The position numbers and the translations under genes are program-made. The notes below the pieces were generated by a model. That model ran no database searches. It worked only from the letters and a program-made list of their open reading frames with translations, and had not been told where the DNA came from. From Sphingomonas sp. CL5.1 (GTDB taxonomy: Bacteria > Pseudomonadota > Alphaproteobacteria > Sphingomonadales > Sphingomonadaceae), in the NCBI RefSeq assembly GCF_013344685.1, contig NZ_CP050137.1, positions 3,899,001 through 3,963,000 on the forward strand: 64,000 nucleotides of DNA. Reading direction: 5' to 3'. Of the stretch, positions 1 to 7,259 are shown in pieces. Position 1 is the stretch's first letter. Every line of letters begins with the position of its first letter.

Positions 1-1080
1 CTGCTGGTTCTCGTTGGCGGGCAGACGCATCATGCCCTCGCCGCTCGCCTCCGCCATGCCGGAGATGCCCGTCTCGCTCGATCCCATGCCGTCGGTGATC
101 GTGGCGTGCGGCGGCAGCTTCGCCCTGATATCTGCCTTGACGTGCGCGGAGAACACCGCGCCGCCCGATCCGAAATTCACGATATGCGCGAGGTTCCAGC
201 GATCGGGGTGCGCGTAGAGCGCATCGCGCAGCGGCACCGCCATCGCGTCGCCGACGATCGCGATGATGTTGACCTGCTCGCGCTCCACCTTGTCCCAGAT
301 CGCCTCGGGGTCGAAGTGGCGGACCGGATCGAGCACGATGGTCAGCCCGCCGAGCAGCGCCGACCAGCTTCCCCAGGTCGCCGCCCCGTGCATCAATGGC
401 GCGATCGGGAAGAAGCGCAGGGGATGCCCCTCGCGCGCGCGGACGGCGATATCCTCCGGCGCGGCGATCGGCCCGGCGGGGTGGAAATGCCCTCCACCGC
501 CCAGGCAGCCGAACAGGAACGCCTTGTGCGGCCACATCACGCCCTTCGGCATCCCCGTTGTGCCGCCGGTGTAGATCAGGACGATATCGTCCTCGCTCCG
601 CTCGAAACCCGTGCGCGGCGCGGTGCGGAGCAGGTCGTCGTAACGCTCCGATCCGGCGATATCCTCGCCCGACCCGTCCTCCACAGCGACCGTCGCCTTG
701 AGCTTCGGCAGGTCGCCGCGAATCGCGCGCAATACGGGCGCGAACTCCGCGCCGTGGATCACCGCCGCCGCATCGGCATTGTCGAGCAGGTAGCGCAGTT
801 CCTCGGCGCGATAGCGATAGTTGATGTTGAACGGCACCGCCCCGCATTTCATCGCCGCGAGGAACGCTTCCAGATATTCCGGCCCGTTCATCAGATAGAG
901 GCCGACCGTCGCCCCCCGCCCGATCCCGCGATCGGCCAGCGCCGTGGCGAGCCGGTCGGCGCGATCGTTCAGCCCGGCATAGCTGATCGCGCCGCCGTCA
1001 TGCCGGATCGCGATCCGGTCGCCCACCGCGCCGGCGACGATCTCGAACAGATCGGCTAGGTGGAATTGCGCGGCCATCAT
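1..1080 (-). CDS. Acyl-CoA synthetase (AMP-forming), 3' end beyond window
   Basis: This is the N-terminal part of an ANL-superfamily acid:CoA ligase reading leftward off the window edge, so the C-terminal lid domain is not visible. The adenylate-binding P-loop IYTGGTTGMPKGVMW and the later DGMGSSETG motif are clear. The start is an ATGATG doublet, with GAGAGAGG immediately upstream; either ATG (1080 or 1077) could be used. It is the first and only visible gene of its unit, 113 bp downstream of an SDR on the same strand. The 30-bp dyad at 1131-1160 lies in that gap. By context it activates a steroid side-chain carboxylate or a ring-degradation acid. It is distinct from the FadD3-like ligase at 32362. 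Class is certain; substrate is inference. Confidence 0.85.
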   Translation of the reverse strand, partial: MMAAQFHLADLFEIVAGAVGDRIAIRHDGGAISYAGLNDRADRLATALADRGIGRGATVGLYLMNGPEYLEAFLAAMKCGAVPFNINYRYRAEELRYLLDNADAAAVIHGAEFAPVLRAIRGDLPKLKATVAVEDGSGEDIAGSERYDDLLRTAPRTGFERSEDDIVLIYTGGTTGMPKGVMWPHKAFLFGCLGGGGHFHPAGPIAAPEDIAVRAREGHPLRFFPIAPLMHGAATWGSWSALLGGLTIVLDPVRHFDPEAIWDKVEREQVNIIAIVGDAMAVPLRDALYAHPDRWNLAHIVNFGSGGAVFSAHVKADIRAKLPPHATITDGMGSSETGISGMAEASGEGMMRLPANENQQ

Positions 1081-1130
1081 CCTCTCTCGTTTGACGCGAT
1101 CGGCGGGTTTCGCCGATGAAATTCTTTATT

Positions 1131-1160
1131 TGCGTAACATTACTTCTCATACATTACGCA
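1131..1160. promoter_or_regulatory. Candidate operator, site A (30-bp dyad)
   Basis: Half-sites TGCGTAA (1131-1137) and TTACGCA (1154-1160) are exact inverted repeats separated by 16 bp. The site lies 50 bp upstream of the leftward acyl-CoA synthetase start. The same outer half-sites with the same end-to-end length occur at sites B and D, and one base longer at site C. Binding by a regulator is inferred. Confidence 0.6.
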
Positions 1161-1193
1161 TTTATGCAAGCGCCCCGCGACCGGCCGGCGGTT

Positions 1194-2066
1194 TCAATAA
1201 ACCGCCGCCGGATTCGGCGCGGGCGGGCTGCCCAGCATCTCGCGATAGGAGGGCCGCTCCTTGCCGCGATCGGTGACGCCAAGCTCGCGCGCGATCTCCG
1301 CCGCGATCAACGTGCGGCCGGAAAGCTCCGCCCCGCGCGGGTCGCTCGCCAGCGCGTATAGGATATGCGCGGTGAACTCCGGATTCTCGGCGGTGGCGAT
1401 GAAGCCCTCATATTGCTCCGGGTTGGTCTTGCTGGCGATCGCCGAACGCTCGGTGACGAGCGGCCCCATCCAGATCGAGACGGTGCGCACGCCGGTGCCG
1501 CGCAGATCATGCTCCATGTCGTGCGCGAACTTGTCGATCCCCGCCTTCTGCGCGCCATAGGCCGGGCCGTGCATGTAGCAGCTCGCGCCGAACGACGAGC
1601 CGAAGGCGATCAGCCCGCTTCCCTGCTCCACCATCATCCGCGCCGCGTGCCAGCTCGCGACATAGGCCGAGCGCAGCCCGACATCGAGGATGCGCGCCGC
1701 GTCCAGCTCCTTCTCCCAGAAGGGCTTCTTCTCGATGAGCTGATGGTGAATATAGGTGGCGTTGTTGACGAGGATATCGAGCCGCCCGGCCTCCGCCGCG
1801 ATCCGCGCGAACAACGCGGCGACCTGCGCGTCGTCGGCATGATCGCACATCACCGGCACGCCCTTGCCGCCCGCCTTCGTCACTTCCGCCGCCGTCTCGG
1901 CGACCGTGCCGGGCAGCACCGTGCCGTCCCAGCCGCGCGCGTCGCCCGGCGTCACAGTGCGGCCGGTGACGTAAACGGTCATGCCCTTCTCGCCCAGCCC
2001 GCGCGCGATCCCGCGCCCGGCCCCGCGACTGGCCCCGGTGACGAGCGCGATCTTCGGTTCCGTCAT
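1194..2066 (-). CDS. Short-chain dehydrogenase/reductase (290 aa)
   Basis: Classical-type SDR acting on NAD(P). It shows the N-terminal cofactor motif TGASRGAGRG, the NNAT segment (LVNNATYIH), a serine in FGSSFGAS and the catalytic YGAQK. The region between the Rossmann core and NNAT is longer than usual, resembling DHRS1-like SDRs. ATG at 2066 is preceded by GGGAGAG at good spacing. It lies 18 bp downstream of another SDR on the same strand, so the two probably form one leftward unit starting at site B. In this island the likely substrate is a steroid hydroxyl or keto group or a CoA-bound degradation intermediate, but nothing in the sequence fixes which. Confidence 0.85.
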   Translation of the reverse strand: MTEPKIALVTGASRGAGRGIARGLGEKGMTVYVTGRTVTPGDARGWDGTVLPGTVAETAAEVTKAGGKGVPVMCDHADDAQVAALFARIAAEAGRLDILVNNATYIHHQLIEKKPFWEKELDAARILDVGLRSAYVASWHAARMMVEQGSGLIAFGSSFGASCYMHGPAYGAQKAGIDKFAHDMEHDLRGTGVRTVSIWMGPLVTERSAIASKTNPEQYEGFIATAENPEFTAHILYALASDPRGAELSGRTLIAAEIARELGVTDRGKERPSYREMLGSPPAPNPAAVY

Positions 2067-2084
2067 GTCATTCTCTCCCTAAAT

Positions 2085-2840
2085 TCAGCCGAAATTGGCT
2101 TGCCCACCGTCGAGCGGCACCACCGCCCCCGTGAGATAGGCCATGTCGGACGAGCACAAGGCCACCACCGCGCGGCCGATATCCTCCTCCAGCCGGCCCA
2201 CACGGCCGAGCGGGATGGTGCGGAAGAACGCTTCCGCCTCCTCCGGGTTGTTCTTCATCCACCATTTGAGTCCGGGCGATTCGGCATGCGGCGCGATCGA
2301 CAGCGCACGGATGCCCTGCCGCCCCCATTCCGCCGCCGCCGCGCGGGTGAGCGCGTGGATTGCTTTCTTGACCGCCGCGTAAGCGCCATAGCCCGTCATG
2401 TCCCAGCGCACCGTGACGGAGGAGATGAGGTTGACGATGACCCCGCCGCCCCGCGCCACCAGATGCGGATGGACCAGCTTCATCAGCCGGTGCGCCGCGA
2501 GCGGGCCGGATTCGAAACCCGCGAGGAACGCCTCGTCGGTGACCTCCATCAGCTTGCCGTTGGGCACTTCCTGCGCATTGTTGACGAGGATGTCGATTCC
2601 GCCGAGTCGCGCCGCCGTCTCCTCCACGATCCGCGCGAGGTCGGCCGGCCGCTTCACGTCGCAGGCGAGCGGGATCGCGGCGCCGCCGCGCGCCGCGATC
2701 AGCGCGCAGGTGCGATCGAGCTTCTCGATCGTGCGGCCCGTGACGGCGACCGCCGCGCCCTCGCTCGCCAATGCCAGCGCAATGCCCTCACCGACGCCTT
2801 GCCCAGCGCCCGTGACCAGTGCGACCTTGCCGGTCATCAT
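2085..2840 (-). CDS. Short-chain dehydrogenase/reductase (251 aa)
   Basis: FabG/hydroxysteroid-dehydrogenase-like SDR. Motifs are TGAGQGVGEG (cofactor), ILVNNAQE, a serine in NLISSVTVRW, the YAAVKK catalytic pair and a C-terminal LTGAVVPLDGGQ. ATG at 2840 is chosen because GGAGAGGG lies about 9 nt upstream; an in-frame GTG at 2846 would add two residues. It is the first gene of the leftward SDR pair and faces the rightward SDR at 2954 across a shared intergenic region holding site B. It probably oxidises or reduces a steroid alcohol or ketone; position and stereochemistry cannot be read from sequence. Confidence 0.85.
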   Translation of the reverse strand: MMTGKVALVTGAGQGVGEGIALALASEGAAVAVTGRTIEKLDRTCALIAARGGAAIPLACDVKRPADLARIVEETAARLGGIDILVNNAQEVPNGKLMEVTDEAFLAGFESGPLAAHRLMKLVHPHLVARGGGVIVNLISSVTVRWDMTGYGAYAAVKKAIHALTRAAAAEWGRQGIRALSIAPHAESPGLKWWMKNNPEEAEAFFRTIPLGRVGRLEEDIGRAVVALCSSDMAYLTGAVVPLDGGQANFG

Positions 2841-2860
2841 CCCCACACACCCTCTCCATA

Positions 2861-2890
2861 TTCGTAATACAATCCACTATCACCTACGCA
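2861..2890. promoter_or_regulatory. Candidate operator, site B (30-bp dyad)
   Basis: Left half TTCGTA (2861-2866) and right half TACGCA (2885-2890) give the same 30-bp end-to-end geometry as sites A and D. The site sits in the 113-bp divergent region between the SDR starts at 2840 (left) and 2954 (right). A further partial half-site, TGCGTTA, lies at 2925-2931, and a TTGACA hexamer at 2896-2901. A shared operator for both directions is inferred. Confidence 0.55.
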
Positions 2891-2953
2891 CAACGTTGAC
2901 AATTTACCAAATATAGCCACAGAATGCGTTAAATTTATCGAGAGGATGCCTCA

Positions 2954-3724
2954 ATGAGCCAGGATTTCACCGGGCGCGTCGCGATCATCACGGGGGGCAG
3001 CGACGGGATCGGCCGCGCCACCGCCCGGCTGCTCGCGGAGCGGGGCGCCAGCGTCGTCATCTGCGCCCGCCGCCCCGAGAAACTGGAGGAAGCCCGCGCC
3101 GAGATCGCGAAGGTCGGCAAGGTCGAGGCGGTGCAGCTCGACGTGTCGGACGACGCGGCCTTCACGAAAGTGATCGAGGACGTCGCCGCGCGGCACGGCC
3201 GGCTCGACATGCTGGTGAACAACGCCATGTCGGTCCATTACGCGCCGATCGGCAAGCTGACGCTGGATCACTGGCGCAAGGATTTCGCGGTCAACGCCGA
3301 CGCCGTGTTCGTCGGCACCAAGGCGGCGATGAAGGTGATGATGGCGGCGGGTCGCGGCTCGATCGTCAACATCTCCTCCTCCTGCGGCATCCGCGCCGCG
3401 CCTTACATGGCGAGCTATTCCGCGTCCAAGGCGGCGCTGATCCAGTTCACCGCCGTCGCCGCGATGGAGGCGGCGCGCTCGGGCGTGCGCGTCAACGCGA
3501 TCGTGCCGGGGCAGGTGCAGACCCCGAGCACCGAGGATTTCGCGTCCAAGGCCCCCGACACCGCCGCCAAGACCGCCGACGCCATCCCGATGGGGCGCGG
3601 CGGCGAGCCGGACGAGCTGGCGGAGGCGATCATCTTCATGCTCTCCGACGCGGCGAGCTATATCACCGGCACCGCGCTTCCGGTCGACGGCGGCAAGGCG
3701 GCGCAACTCTATCTTCCTTCCTGA
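2954..3724 (+). CDS. Short-chain dehydrogenase/reductase (256 aa)
   Basis: Classical SDR with TGGSDGIGRA, LVNNAMS, serine in NISSSCG, catalytic YSASK and the C-terminal ITGTALPVDGG. ATG at 2954 has GAGG 8 nt upstream. It opens a three-gene rightward unit with the KstD-like flavoprotein (23 bp downstream) and another SDR. That linkage suggests it oxidises a steroid hydroxyl (for example at C3 or C17) to supply the 3-keto substrate of the dehydrogenase. This is inference from context; SDR sequence alone does not identify the substrate. Confidence 0.87.
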   Translation: MSQDFTGRVAIITGGSDGIGRATARLLAERGASVVICARRPEKLEEARAEIAKVGKVEAVQLDVSDDAAFTKVIEDVAARHGRLDMLVNNAMSVHYAPIGKLTLDHWRKDFAVNADAVFVGTKAAMKVMMAAGRGSIVNISSSCGIRAAPYMASYSASKAALIQFTAVAAMEAARSGVRVNAIVPGQVQTPSTEDFASKAPDTAAKTADAIPMGRGGEPDELAEAIIFMLSDAASYITGTALPVDGGKAAQLYLPS

Positions 3725-3747
3725 CCGAATCGAAAGGCGCGCGAAAA

Positions 3748-5433
3748 ATGGGGTGGGACAAGGAAGTCGACGTCCTGGTCGTCGGGTCCGGCGCGGGCGG
3801 GCTGCTTTCCGCATTGGTGGCGGCGGATGCCCATGCCGACGTGCTGGTGATCGAGAAGGAGCCGCTTTGGGGCGGCACCTCCGCCACTTCCGGCGCGGGC
3901 ATCTGGATTCCCGCGAGCGATCAGGCGGCGGCGGTCGGCTTCCATGACAAGGTGGAGGACGCCTTCGCCTATGTCCGCGCGCTGTCGGCGGACAATGTGC
4001 CGGACGCGAACATCCGCGCCTATGTCTCGAACGCCGCTCCGATGCTGCGCTGGCTGACGCAGCATACGCCGATCGAATACCACGCCTTTCCCTATCCCGA
4101 TTATCACGCCGAGAACCCCGGCGGCAGCCCGACCGGCTATCGCACGCACATGCCGCTGCCGATCGACGGGCGGCAGCTCGGCCGCGACGTGGAGACGTTG
4201 CGCTTCGCCTCTCCCGCCGCGAGCCTGTTCGGCTATCTCAACTGGCATTTCGACGAAACCTATATGCTGCTGTTCCGCGCGAAGGGCTGGCAGATGCATC
4301 TCGCGAAATCGCTCGCGCGCTACTGGTTCGACCTCCCCTTCCGCCTGCGCTCGCGCAAGGATCGGCGGCTGACGCTCGGCAACGCGCTGCTCGGCGGCCT
4401 GCGCATCGCGCTCAACAGGCAAAACGTGCCGGTGTGGCTGGAGACGCCGATGCGCGAGCTGGTCGAGAAGGACGGGCGCATCGCCGGCGTCGTCGTCGAG
4501 CATCGGGGGCGGCCGATGCGCATCGGCGCGCGGCGCGGCGTGGTGCTGGCGGCTGGCGGATTCGACAAGAACCAGGCGATGCGCGACGCCTATGCGCCAA
4601 GCTATCCGCGCGCGCTCTACAGCGGCGGCACCTCGGGCAATACCGGCGATTCGATCCGCGCCGGCATGGCGGTCGGCGCGGCGACGATGAACATGCAGTC
4701 CGCCTGGGCCGCGCCGGTTTTCTACGTGCCGGGCGAGGATCGCGGGCGGCTCTGCACGATCGAGCGTGCGCTGCCGGGCTGCATCATGGTCAACCAGTCG
4801 GGCGCGCGTTATCTCAACGAGGCGGCATCCTATCATATCGTCGGGCAGCAGATGGCGGCGCGGCAGCGCGAGCATCGGGACGCCGATCCGAGCTGGATGA
4901 TCTTCGACCATGATTTCCGCCATAAGTATCCGATGGGACCGCTGCTGCCTTTGGTGCCGGATGCGCTCCAGTCGAGGGGCGTGCGCAAGATCCTGCGCAA
5001 GGGCCGCACGATCGAGGAACTCGCCGCGAAGATCGGGGCGGACGCGGCTACGCTCGCCGCCACGGTCGCGCGCTTCAACGCTGGTGCCGTGAAGGGCGAG
5101 GACCCCGATTTCCATCGCGGCGAGGCGGCCTATGACAAGATGTACGGCGATCCGCGCGTCACGCCCAATCCGTCGCTCGCGCCGATGGTGAAAGGGCCGT
5201 TCTACGCCATGCCGATCCACCCCGGCGACATCGGCACCAACGGCGGCCTCGTCACCGACGAGCGCGCGCGGGTGATCGACGGCGCGGGCAAGCCGATCGC
5301 CGGCCTCTATGCGGTGGGCAACAACGCGGCCTCCGCGATGGGCGAGAGCTATCCGGGCGCGGGCGTTACGATCGGGCCGGCGCTGACTTTCGGCTATCTC
5401 GCCGCGCGCGACCTGACCGGCACCAACGAGTGA
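3748..5433 (+). CDS. kstD: 3-Ketosteroid delta1-dehydrogenase-like flavoprotein (561 aa)
   Basis: FAD-dependent dehydrogenase expected to introduce the C1-C2 double bond into 3-ketosteroids, the step before 9alpha-hydroxylation opens ring B. The N-terminal dinucleotide motif is VVGSGAGGLLSALVAADA, followed by GGTSATSGAGIWIP, typical of the KstD/flavocytochrome fold. Near the C-terminus ESYPGAGVTIGPALTFGY carries Y535 and G539, the Tyr-x3-Gly pair that in characterised KstD1 (Tyr487/Gly491) contacts the 3-keto group. Tyrosine-rich stretches PIEYHAFPY and PVFYVPG may supply the other active-site tyrosines. Length is normal or slightly long. It lies between two SDRs in one unit. Family is confident; delta1 specificity is probable. 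Confidence 0.82.
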   Translation: MGWDKEVDVLVVGSGAGGLLSALVAADAHADVLVIEKEPLWGGTSATSGAGIWIPASDQAAAVGFHDKVEDAFAYVRALSADNVPDANIRAYVSNAAPMLRWLTQHTPIEYHAFPYPDYHAENPGGSPTGYRTHMPLPIDGRQLGRDVETLRFASPAASLFGYLNWHFDETYMLLFRAKGWQMHLAKSLARYWFDLPFRLRSRKDRRLTLGNALLGGLRIALNRQNVPVWLETPMRELVEKDGRIAGVVVEHRGRPMRIGARRGVVLAAGGFDKNQAMRDAYAPSYPRALYSGGTSGNTGDSIRAGMAVGAATMNMQSAWAAPVFYVPGEDRGRLCTIERALPGCIMVNQSGARYLNEAASYHIVGQQMAARQREHRDADPSWMIFDHDFRHKYPMGPLLPLVPDALQSRGVRKILRKGRTIEELAAKIGADAATLAATVARFNAGAVKGEDPDFHRGEAAYDKMYGDPRVTPNPSLAPMVKGPFYAMPIHPGDIGTNGGLVTDERARVIDGAGKPIAGLYAVGNNAASAMGESYPGAGVTIGPALTFGYLAARDLTGTNE

Positions 5434-5444
5434 GGATATCAGGC

Positions 5445-6245
5445 ATGGGAAGGCTTGAGGGACGCGGCGCGATCGTCACCGGCGCGGGGCGCGGCATCGG
5501 CCGCGCGATCGTCGAGCGGCTGGCGGCGGAAGGCGCACGGGTCGCGGCGCTGGACCTCAAGGTGGAGGATTCGCCCGCCGCGCTCGCGATCCGCTGCGAC
5601 GTGAGCGACAGCACCTCCGTCGCCGCCGCCGTGCGTGAGGCGCGCGCGGCGTTCGGACGGCTCGACATCGCGGTCAGCAACGCCGGGATCGGCGCGGCCC
5701 CCGGCGACGGCAGCGAGCGATTCCACGCCGGCATGGGCGAGCGCAACGCGCAGATCGCGGCGGGCGAGACACCCACTGCCTTCGCCGACCAGCTCATCCA
5801 TATGGAGGACGCCGGCTGGCACGGGGTGATGGCGGTCAACCTCGACGGCGCGTTCTTCCTGGCGCGCGAGTTCGTCCGCGTACTGGCCGAGGACGGAAGC
5901 GGCGGCGCGATCGTCAACATCAGCTCGACCAGCGCGCAATCGGGCGAAGGCTCGCCGCATTATGTCGCGTCCAAGGCGGCGGTGATCGGGTTGACCCGGC
6001 AGCTTGCGAGGGAGCTCGCACCGCGCGGCATCCGCGTCAACGCCGTCGCGCCGGGGCCGACCGACACGCCGATCATGCAGGGCATACCGGCGGAGTGGAT
6101 CTCCTCGATGGAGGCCGCCGTGCCGCTCGGCCGCCTCGCCCGGCCGGAGGAGATCGCGGCGGCGGTCGCCTATCTCGCCAGCGACGACGCCAGCTTCACT
6201 ACCGGATCGGTGGTAGTGGCGAACGGCGGCAGCTATTTCTTCTAG
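5445..6245 (+). CDS. Short-chain dehydrogenase/reductase (266 aa)
   Basis: SDR with TGAGRGIGRA, a shortened segment to the acidic AALDLKV, SNAGIG, serine in NISSTSA, catalytic YVASK and FTTGSVVVANGG at the end. An insertion between SNAGIG and the catalytic serine (roughly residues 85-115, including GMGERNAQIAAGETP) is unusual for the family. ATG 5445 is preferred because GAGG lies 9 nt upstream; a GTG at 5430 overlapping the kstD stop is possible. It is the last gene of the rightward unit from site B and its end faces the leftward hydrolase at 6252 with 6 bp between stops. Confidence 0.83.
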   Translation: MGRLEGRGAIVTGAGRGIGRAIVERLAAEGARVAALDLKVEDSPAALAIRCDVSDSTSVAAAVREARAAFGRLDIAVSNAGIGAAPGDGSERFHAGMGERNAQIAAGETPTAFADQLIHMEDAGWHGVMAVNLDGAFFLAREFVRVLAEDGSGGAIVNISSTSAQSGEGSPHYVASKAAVIGLTRQLARELAPRGIRVNAVAPGPTDTPIMQGIPAEWISSMEAAVPLGRLARPEEIAAAVAYLASDDASFTTGSVVVANGGSYFF

Positions 6246-6251
6246 GACCGA

Positions 6252-7259
6252 TCAGGCAGCGACGAACCAGCACACGCCGTCCCGCGTCTCGCGCGTCGCG
6301 CGGCCGTCCAGCTCCAGCCGGCGCAGGTGCGACAGCGTCTCGCCGGTCGCCATGCTCACCATCTCCCGCACGATCGCACGGCGGAACAGCGCCGGGAAGC
6401 AATCGATCACGCGGCGCGGCGCGGCGAGCAGCGCGTGGAGCCGCTCCAGCCGGCGCTCGTACACCAGCGCCATCGCGTCCAGCCGCTCGTGCAATCCATA
6501 GAAAGGCTCGCCATGCCCCGGCAGCACGAGCAGGTCCGCATCGAGCAGCCGCAACCTCGCGATCGAGGCGAGCCAGTCGCCCAGCGGATCGCCCTCCGGC
6601 TCGGCCAGCGTGACCGACACGTTGGGGCTGACCCCCGGCAGCACCTGATCGCCCGCGATCAGCACCCGGCCGCACTCATCGAGCAGGCAGGCATGTTCGG
6701 GGCTGTGCCCGCTGCCGGTCACCACGCGCCACTCCGCGCCGTCCAGCGCGAGCCGGTCGCCGTCGGCGATGCGGCGGAAGCTTTGCGGCGGCGCGCCGAC
6801 CAGTTGTGCGTAGCCGCTCCACCCGCGAATCGATTGCGCGATCTGATCGTCGTCCCAGCCGGCCGCGCGCCAGTAATCGACGATCTCCGCCGGCACGCCG
6901 TCAGCGCCCGAGGCGAAGCGGTGCAGTTCCAGCCACTCGACCCGCGTCATCACCAGCGGCGCGCGATATTCGCGGCACAGCCAGCCGGCCGAACCGCTGT
7001 GATCGGGATGGTAATGCGTGCAGATCACCTGCGTCACCCGCTCCCCCGCGAGCGCCGCCGCCCAGCCGTCGCGGGTCGCGTCATTGTGGTAACCGGTATC
7101 GACGATCGCCACGCCGCCGTCGTCATCGACCAGCCAGCAATTCACGTCGCCGAGCGGACCGGGAACGGGCACGCTGCGCCAGCGGATGCCCGGCGCGACC
7201 GTGACCATCTCATGTGGCGCGGGGGTGCGGCCCGCGAAAGGCTGGCGGAGCCCAGTCAC
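6252..7259 (-). CDS. Metallo-beta-lactamase-fold hydrolase (335 aa)
   Basis: MBL-fold metallohydrolase of the glyoxalase II/LACTB2-like type. The zinc motif THYHPDHSG is followed by the histidine segment GSGHSPEHAC, the Asp-containing LIAGDQVLPG and the C-terminal LPGHGEPF. An alpha-helical tail with VREMVSMATGETLSHLRRL resembles the winged tail seen in many MBL hydrolases. The start is GTG 7259, whose GTGA overlaps the stop of the upstream flavoenzyme, so translation is coupled. It may hydrolyse a thioester, lactone or other ester made in the pathway. The tight linkage to a BaiCD/FadH-like enzyme argues for a related substrate, but no specific reaction can be assigned. Confidence 0.82.
   Translation of the reverse strand: MTGLRQPFAGRTPAPHEMVTVAPGIRWRSVPVPGPLGDVNCWLVDDDGGVAIVDTGYHNDATRDGWAAALAGERVTQVICTHYHPDHSGSAGWLCREYRAPLVMTRVEWLELHRFASGADGVPAEIVDYWRAAGWDDDQIAQSIRGWSGYAQLVGAPPQSFRRIADGDRLALDGAEWRVVTGSGHSPEHACLLDECGRVLIAGDQVLPGVSPNVSVTLAEPEGDPLGDWLASIARLRLLDADLLVLPGHGEPFYGLHERLDAMALVYERRLERLHALLAAPRRVIDCFPALFRRAIVREMVSMATGETLSHLRRLELDGRATRETRDGVCWFVAA

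Noticed and set aside
1101..1115. Small hairpin (CGGCG / CGCCG) upstream of the acyl-CoA synthetase
   Set aside because: Only a 5-bp stem and no T-tract; expected by chance at this G+C content. Not called as a riboswitch or attenuator.
2896..2924. TTGACA as a sigma-70 -35 box in the divergent SDR region
   Set aside because: No acceptable -10 hexamer lies 16-18 bp downstream, so no promoter is called.
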